Of a DNA stretch of 64,000 nucleotides, positions 35,061-42,007 are shown piece after piece; position 1 is the stretch's first letter; every line of letters starts with the position of its first letter. The DNA comes from CAWEQW01 sp963811365 (GTDB lineage: Bacteria; Actinomycetota; Actinomycetes; Propionibacteriales; Nocardioidaceae): positions 310,001 to 374,000 of the forward strand of contig CAWEQW010000008.1 of NCBI GenBank assembly GCA_963811365.1, read 5' to 3'. The notes below the pieces were generated by a model that saw nothing but the letters and a program-made list of their open reading frames with translations, did not search any database and had not been told where the DNA came from. Position numbers and translations under genes: made by a program.

Positions 35061-35090
35061 CAACTAGTTGCCGTTATGTCAAGAGTGACA
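35061..35090. promoter_or_regulatory. Divergent promoter/operator region of the element
   Basis: Two inverted repeats lie between the leftward zinc-ribbon gene and the rightward excisionase: CAACTAGTTG (35,061-35,070) and TGTCA-AGAG-TGACA (35,077-35,090). They are in a comparatively AT-rich 83-base gap, the place where phages keep their switch. Confidence 0.55.
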
Positions 35091-35129
35091 CAGGCTAGTC
35101 ACGTCCACTCACATAGGAAGGACGCCGGA

Positions 35130-35312
35130 ATGACGTCACCGAAGTACCTCACCACCGACGAGGTCGCGGACCTTGTCCGAACGCCCGTCGAGACCGTGCG
35201 CTACTGGCGCCACATCGGCAAGGGCCCGCGGTCGTTCAAGGTCGGCCGGCGCGTGCTGTACGACGCCGACCAACTGCAGGCGTGGATCGACGCTCAGGCG
35301 CAGGTGGGATGA
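35130..35312 (+). CDS. AlpA/MerR-like helix-turn-helix, probable excisionase
   Basis: 60 residues from ATG 35130 after AGGAAGGA. YLTTDEVADLVRTPVETVRYWRHIGKGP followed by the wing SFKVGRRVLYDADQL is the small winged-helix fold of AlpA/Xis proteins. Such proteins bend att DNA and direct excision, and some activate integrase genes. First gene of the rightward transcript. Confidence 0.85.
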   Translation: MTSPKYLTTDEVADLVRTPVETVRYWRHIGKGPRSFKVGRRVLYDADQLQAWIDAQAQVG

Positions 35313-35657
35313 GTGTCGTCGCCTGAGAGCGCATTCCCCGCTGCCACGGGGTCGGTGGCATGACGTGGCCGAACACCAGGCCGCCACGGCATCGCGCCGC
35401 CCGGCTTCATCGATACGCGCCACGGCATCGACGAAAGCCGCGGCGCAGACTGCGCGCGTGCCGGCCCGCCGGCGACAACTGAACCGTCAGACGACCGACA
35501 GGTCCGTCACCGGCCGGCGCTTGGAGCTCGACTGCGGCATGCAGTTCAACAACCCCGGCGCAGCGACCTCCCACGCCGCGGCGTCGCGGCACCGCGTTCG
35601 CCTACTCGTCGTCATCGAGTTCGAGTACGGGGCCGAGTCTGTGAAGGACCGACGGCG
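35313..35657. other. 345-bp gap in the element
   Basis: No convincing gene. ORFs here have no ribosome site or recognisable composition. It may hold a promoter or a replication or regulatory site for the next gene. Confidence 0.5.
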
Positions 35658-36452
35658 ATGACGTGGACGAAGGTCGGCGACGAGCTGCCCGACAACCCTG
35701 CCCTGCTGCAGCTTCCTCGTGGTGTGCGCTGGATGCACCTCGAGTTCCTCGTCTGGTCCAACAAGCACGGCACCGACGGGCGCATCCCGGCGCACGTCAT
35801 CCGCAAGGTCACCGATGAGCCAGACCCAGCGGCGGCCGTCGATGGTCTGGTCGAGGTGGGCATGTGGGAGCGCGACGGCGACAGCTTCCGCATCGTCGGC
35901 TTCCTCGACGACCAGCCGTCGGCGGCCGACGTCGAACGAACCCAGGCGCTCGCGCGAGAACGGCAGCGCAAGACTCGCCAGCACCGCAACGGCGACCACT
36001 CCCTCTGCGATGAGCGGTACTGCCGTCAGACCACGTCACGCGTGACAGACGGCGTGACGAACGGCGTGACCGACGGCGTGAGTCACAGCCCCCCGACCCG
36101 CCCGACCCGCCCGACCCGAGCCGGAGGAACGAAGGGGAAGGGCAAGGGTCGAGCGGAGCGCCCGCGCTCTGCTCCGCAGCGCGGCGCCGCTCGCCCCGAG
36201 GGGACCGGGGAACCCAGGACACCGACCTGGGCCGACGTTCAGGGCATCAAGCTCTCCACTGTCCAGAAGATGCCGAACGCGCTGTGCGTCGTCATCGAGC
36301 GGGCGCAGGCACTCACCGACGCCGATGCCGACACCCTGACCCGAGCCATCGCCAGCTGGGCGGAGCAAGGGATCACCGCCGGTGAGTTCGTCGACCGCGT
36401 CACCGAGACCGCGGGCACGCGTCCGCGCCTCGTCCACCCCGAGAGGACCTGA
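35658..36452 (+). CDS. Phage/element winged-helix protein, possible replication initiator
   Basis: 264 residues from ATG 35658 (AAGGA upstream). The first ~105 residues (MTWTKVGDELPDNPALLQLP, WMHLEFLVWSNKHGTDGRIP) recur in actinobacterial phage proteins and resemble a winged-helix DNA-binding domain. A Cys/His knuckle (HSLCDERYC) is next, then a low-complexity linker encoded by 12-base and 9-base repeats, a basic stretch, and a C-terminal helical domain. The order wHTH-linker-helical domain resembles phage O-type or DnaD-type loaders, but this is not proved. Confidence 0.6.
   Translation: MTWTKVGDELPDNPALLQLPRGVRWMHLEFLVWSNKHGTDGRIPAHVIRKVTDEPDPAAAVDGLVEVGMWERDGDSFRIVGFLDDQPSAADVERTQALARERQRKTRQHRNGDHSLCDERYCRQTTSRVTDGVTNGVTDGVSHSPPTRPTRPTRAGGTKGKGKGRAERPRSAPQRGAARPEGTGEPRTPTWADVQGIKLSTVQKMPNALCVVIERAQALTDADADTLTRAIASWAEQGITAGEFVDRVTETAGTRPRLVHPERT
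36041..36118 (+). repeat. In-gene microrepeats encoding a linker
   Basis: Unit CGTGACNNACGG repeats three times (36,041-36,076), with a partial fourth, giving VTDGVTNGVTDGV. A nine-base unit CCCGACCCG repeats three times (about 36,092-36,118), giving PTRPTRPTR. Confidence 0.8.
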
Positions 36453-36455
36453 CCC

Positions 36456-36761
36456 ATGCCACGCCGCAACGCCAACGCCCAGCGCAGACGAGCACGCCGA
36501 CGCATCGACCGCGACGACATCGCACCCGACAACGCCGCCGACACCGCCGGGAACCTCGACAAGGCCGCAAGAGCCCTCGTCGACCGCGGTCTCGCCTCAC
36601 CCGCCATCCTCGGCTCGCACAGCTGGACCGCGCCGCGCGACCGCGACGACCGTCGAACTTTTTTGGAACGGGACACCGCCACGACCCGCCAGTTGACGTT
36701 TTCTGGATACCCCCCCGAACCGTCAGAGCGGCGACGCGGGCACCTCGGGAGCTCGCGATGA
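36456..36761 (+). CDS. Small basic element protein
   Basis: 101 residues from ATG 36456, three bases after the previous stop. Very basic N-terminus (PRRNANAQRRRARRRIDRDD), then a helical region with LDKAARALVDRGL. Its stop overlaps the next start (ATGA). Not recognised; may bind nucleic acid. Confidence 0.55.
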   Translation: MPRRNANAQRRRARRRIDRDDIAPDNAADTAGNLDKAARALVDRGLASPAILGSHSWTAPRDRDDRRTFLERDTATTRQLTFSGYPPEPSERRRGHLGSSR

Positions 36762-37153
36762 CGTGGCAGGCGAGGTGTGAGGGCTGCGGCCGGCCGTTCA
36801 CCGGGGACGCCGCCGGCGGCCCTCCGAGCCGCTGCGGTGCCTGCCTCGAGCCGACGTCGGGCGAGTGGAACGCCGTGGCCTCTGGCGAGCTGGCGATGCT
36901 GACGCTACTGCTGCCGCACTTGACCCCGGGCGGCCTGGTGTCGGCGCGGGCGTGGCTGCGGCATCCGGGCACGTTCGCCGACGTCCGGCCGCTGCTGGTG
37001 ACGACGGGCGCAGACGTGCTGTCGCAGGTCTGCGCCCGGCTGGTCGCGGCCGGCGTCGGCTCCGTCGACTACTTCGTCGGCGTCGGCGACCTGCACCCGG
37101 ACGCGCCCGACGACCTGTCGGAGCTCGACACGCTCGAGGGCGGCGCGCTCTGA
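36758..37153 (+). CDS. Small zinc-ribbon element protein
   Basis: 131 residues. Starts at the ATGA overlap. The N-terminus has CEGCGRPF and SRCGACL, a four-Cys ribbon. The rest is predicted helical with an acidic end (LHPDAPDDLSELDTLEGG). Function unknown. The next 206 bases, before the capsid gene, hold a 12-base direct repeat GGGCTCGCCGGT and no gene. Confidence 0.6.
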   Translation: MTWQARCEGCGRPFTGDAAGGPPSRCGACLEPTSGEWNAVASGELAMLTLLLPHLTPGGLVSARAWLRHPGTFADVRPLLVTTGADVLSQVCARLVAAGVGSVDYFVGVGDLHPDAPDDLSELDTLEGGAL

Positions 37154-37359
37154 TGGCCGGTGTCCGTTTTGCCGGGTATGCTGGTGCTGCAGTCAGGCCC
37201 CGTCGTTCGGCGGCTCGCGTGGCAGCGGTTCGGCACCGGTCCCCCGCGAGGGCTCGCCGGTTTCAGCACTGGCCCCCGAACAGGGCTCGCCGGTCCACCG
37301 CACAGCCACCCCCACCGCCTGCCCATCTACGGGCAAGGCGACGACTGCCAGGAGAACCC

Positions 37360-38793
37360 ATGACACTCGATGAGCTGCTGCGCTCCGCGCGCAGCCGCAG
37401 CGCCCAGGCGCTCCGTGAGCACGGCGAGGCCCGCGCAACCGCGCAGGAAGCACGCCGGGCCGCCGAGCACGCCCGCCGCCCGTACCGCGAGGACCCCGAC
37501 TACATCCGGGCGTACGCCCGCCAGATCGAGCTCGAGGGAGCCGCCGAGACGGCCGCGACCGTCGTCCGCGACCTCGAGCGGGCGCAGGCCGAAGACGAGG
37601 AGTACGACCGTCTCTCGTCCATCCGCATTCCCACTCGCGCCGGTCGCGAGCTCGACCAGGAAAGAGCCACCATGACCACCTCCAACACCACCGCCCGGCT
37701 CCGCGAGGAGTACAACGTCGAGCGCGACCGCACCGGGGAGCGGTCCTACTTCCGCGACCTGTTCCAGGCCACCCAGGGCGGCGACGTCAACGCCCGGGCT
37801 CGGATCGAGCAGTTCCAGGCCGAGGAACGCGCCGTCTCGTCGTCCGGGTTCGCCGGGCTCGTCGTGCCGCAGTACCTCGTCGACCAGGCCGCGCTGATCG
37901 CGCGCACCGGCCGGCCCGTCGCCGAGTCCGTGCAGCACCTGCCGATCCCGGACCAGGGCGCCACGTTCCAGGTGCCGCAGGGCACGACGGGCGCCTCCGC
38001 GGCCGTGCAGGCGTCGGAGAACAGCGCCGTCTCGTCGACCGACGAGGTTTGGGGCAACATCGCGGTCCCTGTGGCGACCATCGCCGGTCAGCAGGACGTC
38101 TCCCGCCAGTCTCTCGAGCGCGGCACCCCGGGGCTCGACTCGCTGGTCTACCAGGACCTGATCGGCGCCTACTTCGCCGCCCAGGAGGCTCAGGTGCTGT
38201 CCGGCTCCGGGTCGTCCGGGCAGATGCTGGGCATCCTGAACACCTCCGGCGTCAACCAGGCCACGGCGTTCACGGCGGCGGTCACCGCCACCACGTTCCA
38301 GACCAAGGTCGCCGGCCAGGTGTCCGCGGTCGCCTCGAACCGGCTGCAGTCGCCGACGCACATCGCGATGCACCCGCGGCGCTGGGCGTGGCTGCTGTCG
38401 CAGACCGACAGCTCCGGCCGGCCGCTGGTCACCGCCGAGCTCAACGGCCCCACCAACGCCGTCAGCGTCGGCGACGGTGCGCACGCCTACGGCGTGACCG
38501 ACTCCTACTTCCAGGGGCTCCGTGTCGTCGTCTCCGCACAGCTTCCGACCGCGGTCGGCACCGGACCCGAGGACCAGGTCATCGTCTACCGCGCCAGCGA
38601 CCTCCTGCTGTGGCAGGACGGCGACGGCACGCCGCGGGAGCTGCGGTTCGAGCAGACCCTGGGCGGCAGCCTGACCGTGAAGCTCGTGGCGTACGGGTAC
38701 AGCGCGTTCACCGCAGCCCGGTTCCCGAAGGCCGTCGGGGTCGTCGGCGGCAACGCCGCGGCAGGCTTCGGCCTCGTGGCTCCGACCTTCTAG
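37360..38793 (+). CDS. HK97-family major capsid protein with N-terminal delta domain
   Basis: 477 residues from ATG 37360 (CAGGAGAACCC upstream). Residues 1-105 form a charged helical scaffold-like (delta) region. From about 145 the HK97 fold appears: SSSGFAGLVVPQYL, the P-domain ATFQVPQGTTGASAAVQ, DVSRQSLERGTPGLDSL, EAQVLSGSGSSGQMLGIL, HIAMHPRRWAWLL and YRASDLLLWQDG. Without a nearby protease, delta-domain removal would depend on another phage or not occur. Intact, unlike the integrase. It would build a shell for DNA packaging, perhaps redirecting a helper's particles (inference). Confidence 0.9.
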   Translation: MTLDELLRSARSRSAQALREHGEARATAQEARRAAEHARRPYREDPDYIRAYARQIELEGAAETAATVVRDLERAQAEDEEYDRLSSIRIPTRAGRELDQERATMTTSNTTARLREEYNVERDRTGERSYFRDLFQATQGGDVNARARIEQFQAEERAVSSSGFAGLVVPQYLVDQAALIARTGRPVAESVQHLPIPDQGATFQVPQGTTGASAAVQASENSAVSSTDEVWGNIAVPVATIAGQQDVSRQSLERGTPGLDSLVYQDLIGAYFAAQEAQVLSGSGSSGQMLGILNTSGVNQATAFTAAVTATTFQTKVAGQVSAVASNRLQSPTHIAMHPRRWAWLLSQTDSSGRPLVTAELNGPTNAVSVGDGAHAYGVTDSYFQGLRVVVSAQLPTAVGTGPEDQVIVYRASDLLLWQDGDGTPRELRFEQTLGGSLTVKLVAYGYSAFTAARFPKAVGVVGGNAAAGFGLVAPTF

Positions 38794-39050
38794 GTCGGCG
38801 ACCGGTCGCGCGACGGGGCGTCAACGTCACCCCACCGCCCGCACGAGCTGCGCGGGCACCGGGGAGCGAAGGTCGGCGAGGGCCCTAGTTCCTTTCTACG
38901 GGGGGCCCGGAGACCCGGCCTGCGCCACGTCCGCAGCGACACCACCTCGGCGCTCTCACCTACCCGGTGGGGGCGCCGAGAGGACCAGCGAAAGCGAGGT
39001 AGTGGCCGTGCCTGTCCCGCCGGGTCAAGTACGGCCACGCGCACCGCAAG

Positions 39051-39276
39051 GTGCGCCGGAGCCTCGAGGATGCCGTCGCGTCGGGTGAAGCGGCCTGCTG
39101 CCTGTGCGGTTGGCCGATTGAGCCCGGCGAGCCTTGGGACCTCGACCACACCGCCTGGCACGGTCGACAGCTACCGCGGCCCCGCGCACTCCTACTGCAA
39201 CCGAAGCGAAGGCGCAGCACGGGGCAACCGACAACGCGCCGCGACAGCGCCATCACGCCGACGCTGGATCGTCTGA
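39051..39276 (+). CDS. HNH endonuclease, apparent frameshift
   Basis: About 75 residues, possibly longer upstream (VKYGHAHRKVRRSLED). CCLCGWPIEPGEPWDLDH carries the first zinc Cys pair and the DLDH core. After one shift near 39,165-39,175 it continues SYRGPAHSYCNRSEGAARGN, the usual second half. This is the form of HNH encoded beside terminases in HK97-type phages, where it supports DNA packaging. Here it follows the capsid gene with no terminase. A start before 39,051 needs another indel near 39,018, so the 5' end is uncertain. Confidence 0.7.
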
Positions 39277-39306
39277 CCGGGCATTGTGACCGGCAAGAGT
39301 TGAGGC

Positions 39307-39762
39307 TCACCGCTCGGCCTTGATGGTCTCGGCCAGGGACACGGTCCGCCGCGTGAGCTCGTTGAGGTCCGCCAACAGGTCCGCCGCTACGCCTTCGTTG
39401 ACCGGGGTCAGAGCCAAGGTCTTGGGGTGGAACCAAAGAGGTTCAGACGGCTGTCCGTCGTGCATGACCTGGCGAACGACGACCGAGTGCACAAGCCCGT
39501 TCCGGCGCTCGAAGGCGAGCCTGACGTCGTCACGCAGCACGCGAATCGGATGGTCAGGCGGCATGCCCCGGACAAGCTTCCCCAGCGTCCTCATCACTCG
39601 CCCTGACTCTCCCGCGAGGGCCCATGCCGCCGTGGTCTCGTGGTCATGGCCCAGGAGAGCGAGGACCACGCCTCCGAGCACGGCCTCAAGCTTCGCGGCC
39701 GCGATCGTCACCCGGCCGATTCCGGCGTAGACGGTCACCGGAGTCCAGTCGTCCTCGTCCAT
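39307..39762 (-). CDS. Hypothetical protein with HEPN-like R-N-x3-H motif, possible defence/toxin cargo
   Basis: 151 residues, ATG 39762. Mostly helical. R87-N88-x3-H92 in ERRNGLVHSVV fits the catalytic Rx4-6H motif of HEPN ribonucleases, including the polar residue after Arg. It is read opposite to the capsid genes at the right end, where satellites and prophages usually carry defence or exclusion genes. No partner antitoxin is recognised unless the small HTH-like gene next to it is one. The HEPN call rests on one motif. Confidence 0.5.
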   Translation of the reverse strand: MDEDDWTPVTVYAGIGRVTIAAAKLEAVLGGVVLALLGHDHETTAAWALAGESGRVMRTLGKLVRGMPPDHPIRVLRDDVRLAFERRNGLVHSVVVRQVMHDGQPSEPLWFHPKTLALTPVNEGVAADLLADLNELTRRTVSLAETIKAER

Positions 39763-39825
39763 CCCGCGACCGTACCCAGCGGGGCGACCATCGGGCGGGG
39801 ATGGCGCGCTCGAGGGCTGCCCCCG

Positions 39826-40071
39826 TCACACCCGCCGGCCCAGCGCGACCAGGCACCGGGCCGCCACGTCGGCCGTGGCCGGCACGCGCTCGAGCAGGAT
39901 GGCCTCGAGCTCGTCGAGGGGGACGTCGACGTCGGCGGCCAGCTCGGCGTAGGTAAGGCCGGTGCTCTCGCGCAGGGCGTCGAGCGCGAGCGGCATGCAG
40001 GCCAGTGCCCGCGTGAGCGAATGCGCCTTCGGTGTCCTCGTCGGCTGCTGCTCGTGGATCATGTACGTCAT
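39826..40071 (-). CDS. Small HTH-like protein
   Basis: 81 residues from ATG 40071. The segment LTYAELAADVDVPLDELEAILLE looks like an XRE-type helix-turn-helix. Upstream of, and on the same strand as, the HEPN-motif gene, 63 bases apart; it could regulate or neutralise it (inference). Not recognised beyond that. Confidence 0.5.
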   Translation of the reverse strand: MTYMIHEQQPTRTPKAHSLTRALACMPLALDALRESTGLTYAELAADVDVPLDELEAILLERVPATADVAARCLVALGRRV

Positions 40072-40812
40072 GGTGCTGCCTCCTCCGTTGGGGCGGTTCC
40101 CTAGGCCCTCGTCCGGCGTTGGCGCGCCGGCGAGGGCCGTCTACGTTCCTGATCCTCACCCCGTCAAGGCCGGCCAGCGTTGGTCGCGGGCACATCGCCG
40201 GGAAGTCCGTCCCCCGTCCGTCCCCCGCGTTGCGTGGCGGCTGCGCCGGCGCGCAATCAGGACGCAGTAGGCCTGGTGTCGAGGTCGCCGGCGCCACGGA
40301 CGGGTATGGGCAGTCGCGACGTCGGGAACGCGCCTCAGTCGCGCCGGGGGACGCCCGCTCATGCTCCAACAGCGGGGCACCCAGCGGGTGGCCAGGCGCG
40401 ACCAGCAGGAACCGCCCCCGGGCCCCGGACCCTGCCTCGGGGGCGGCGCCATCTGGTCCCGGGGTGCGTTAGATCGCCCGACGCGCTTGCGTTGGCGCAG
40501 CCGGGCGGTTGACGTGACCAGAAATGGTCGCGCGGGGACACGGCGCTGTCTCATCCAGTGCACGCCTCGCCGGCCGTCGAGTCGATAGGCCGAACGTGCC
40601 CCCCATTGCTGGCCGCCATGGCTAGTTCCGCGCAGCCGCGCGCCGAAGTCCCACCCGCCCCGGGGGGACGTCGTCGGACGCACCCAGTCCGCACACAGTC
40701 CGCAAGACGTCCGCAAACCGTCAACGGTCGCCAACGGTCGCTGAGGCTGTTTCTGCAGGTCAGCCTCGGTTTTCCAACTTCTGCCAACGGTCGCCACTCA
40801 CAGGGGTCAGTC
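40072..40812. other. 741-bp right end of the element without genes
   Basis: No ORF with plausible composition and ribosome site. It contains a tandem 11-base repeat GTCCGTCCCCC twice (40,205-40,226), the arm-type repeats at 40,686-40,715, and AACGGTCGC three times up to about 40,793. The rest shows nothing clear. Confidence 0.6.
40686..40715. repeat. Right integrase arm-type sites
   Basis: AGTCCGCA at 40,686-40,693 and 40,697-40,704 and CGTCCGCA at 40,708-40,715. Three copies of AACGGTCGC follow up to about 40,793. These match the repeats at the left end. Confidence 0.5.
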
Positions 40813-40843
40813 CCCGGCCTACAGGCCGGCTCATCCCTCGCAC
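40813..40843. repeat. attR, right 31-bp direct repeat
   Basis: Perfect copy of 33,091-33,121. Past it the sequence returns to chromosomal genes (40,896 onward). No other part of rnpB is duplicated here, as expected for site-specific integration. Confidence 0.9.
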
Positions 40844-40895
40844 TGGCCTGCGAGGGCCGCCGTCCCGAGACCGGCGACCATGGCAGGTGAGGCGG

Positions 40896-41042
40896 TCAGC
40901 CGGCGGCGCGGCGGCGACCCTGCTGACGCTTGCGCAGGGTCTCGATGCCCTGCTTGACGCGCCGCTGGTTCTCCGGCTTGCGGGCCTCGTTGTAGATCTT
41001 CCTGGCGACTCCGATGGCAACAGCACTGCGCATGAGCTTCAT
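40896..41042 (-). CDS. Small conserved basic protein
   Basis: 48 residues from ATG 41042. MKLMRSAVAIGVARKIYNEARKP is typical of short actinobacterial proteins with one helix and a very basic tail (RKRQQGRRR). Function unknown. First chromosomal gene after attR. Confidence 0.6.
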   Translation of the reverse strand: MKLMRSAVAIGVARKIYNEARKPENQRRVKQGIETLRKRQQGRRRAAG

Positions 41043-41203
41043 GGCGGACAGGTACCCGAGCACGGGCCGATCACGCGCCCTCGACCCGTCGGCGGCTGCT
41101 CGTTCTCGACGTTGAGGCACCCGACGAGCGACGCTCGGGGTGCTTGCCGCCGAGACTCGGGTACGCCGGAGGGCGAGCAGCCAGGCGGCATAGGGTGAGG
41201 GCC

Positions 41204-41983
41204 GTGCTGATCCTGCTGCCGCCGTCGGAGGGGAAGACCGCCCCCCGCCGTGGCAGGCCTCTGAACCTCGACGCGCTCAGCTCGCCGTCCCTGGCGCTCC
41301 CCCGGGCCGAGGTGCTCGACGCGCTCGTGACGCTGTGCGCCGGCGACCCCGAGCGGGCCGCCCGCACCCTCGGCCTCGGCACGACGCAGGCCGACGAGGT
41401 GCGCCGCAACGCCGATCTCGGCCGGGCGGCGACCGCACGCGCCGACCACGTCTACACCGGCGTGCTCTACGAGGCACTCGACGCGGGGAGCCTGCCACCC
41501 GCGGCCCGCCGAAGGGCGACCTCCTGGCTGGCCGTGACGAGCGGGCTGTTCGGCCTGGTGCGCCCGGCCGACCGGATCCCGGCGTACCGGCTGTCCGGCG
41601 ACGTGTCGCTGCCCTGTATCGGCACCGTGTCGACGTACTGGCGCCGGCACCTCGACCCCGCCGTCCGCGAGGCCGCCGGTGCCGGGCTGGTCGTCGACGT
41701 GCGCTCGTCGACGTACGCCGGGTTCTGGCGACCGGCAGACGACATGGCCACCCGGGTCGTCACGCTGCGGGTGCTGCACGAGGTCGACGGGCAGCGGAAG
41801 GTCGTCTCGCACTTCAACAAGGCGACCAAGGGTCGGATCCTGCGCGCCCTGCTCGAGGACGGCGCCGCGCCGCGGAGTCCGGGACGGTTCGCCGACCACC
41901 TGCGCGCCCTCGGCTGGAAGGTCGAGCAGGGCGAGCCAGGGCGGTCCGGCATCCCCCTCGACGTGGTCGTGGAGAGCCTCTGA
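41204..41983 (+). CDS. yaaA: YaaA-family (UPF0246) peroxide-stress protein
   Basis: 259 residues from GTG 41204. ILLPPSEGKTAP is the family opening. YTGVLYEALDAG, SGLFGLVRPADRIPAYRLSG and VVSHFNKATKGRI follow in the usual order. In E. coli YaaA limits free iron after peroxide stress; in this phylum the role is untested. It stands alone, convergent with the RNase H-phosphatase gene. Confidence 0.88.
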   Translation: MLILLPPSEGKTAPRRGRPLNLDALSSPSLALPRAEVLDALVTLCAGDPERAARTLGLGTTQADEVRRNADLGRAATARADHVYTGVLYEALDAGSLPPAARRRATSWLAVTSGLFGLVRPADRIPAYRLSGDVSLPCIGTVSTYWRRHLDPAVREAAGAGLVVDVRSSTYAGFWRPADDMATRVVTLRVLHEVDGQRKVVSHFNKATKGRILRALLEDGAAPRSPGRFADHLRALGWKVEQGEPGRSGIPLDVVVESL

Positions 41984-42007
41984 CCGAGCCCATCCCGCGG
42001 CTCGGCG

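Larger units (their letters stand above)
33091..40843. mobile_element. 7.7-kb integrative element in the rnpB 3' end, satellite-like, with capsid gene
   Basis: Bounded by a perfect 31-base direct repeat (33,091-33,121 and 40,813-40,843), the left copy being the rnpB 3' end. Inside, from the left: tyrosine integrase, zinc-ribbon protein, divergent operator region, AlpA-type excisionase, phage helix-turn-helix protein, two small proteins, HK97-type capsid, HNH nuclease, HEPN-motif protein and a small HTH-like protein. No terminase, portal, protease or tail gene is seen. The layout (int leftward, xis rightward, packaging genes, then cargo) is phage-like, but the element is too small to make particles unaided; a helper phage is implied (inference). 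Confidence 0.85.

Noticed and set aside
37160..37363. A 67-residue ORF before the capsid gene
   Set aside because: No ribosome site and Pro/Gly-rich sequence; it overlaps a direct repeat and is likely promoter or leader DNA.
33091..40843. A complete prophage
   Set aside because: No terminase, portal, protease, tail or lysis genes in 7.7 kb. It is better called a satellite-like element.
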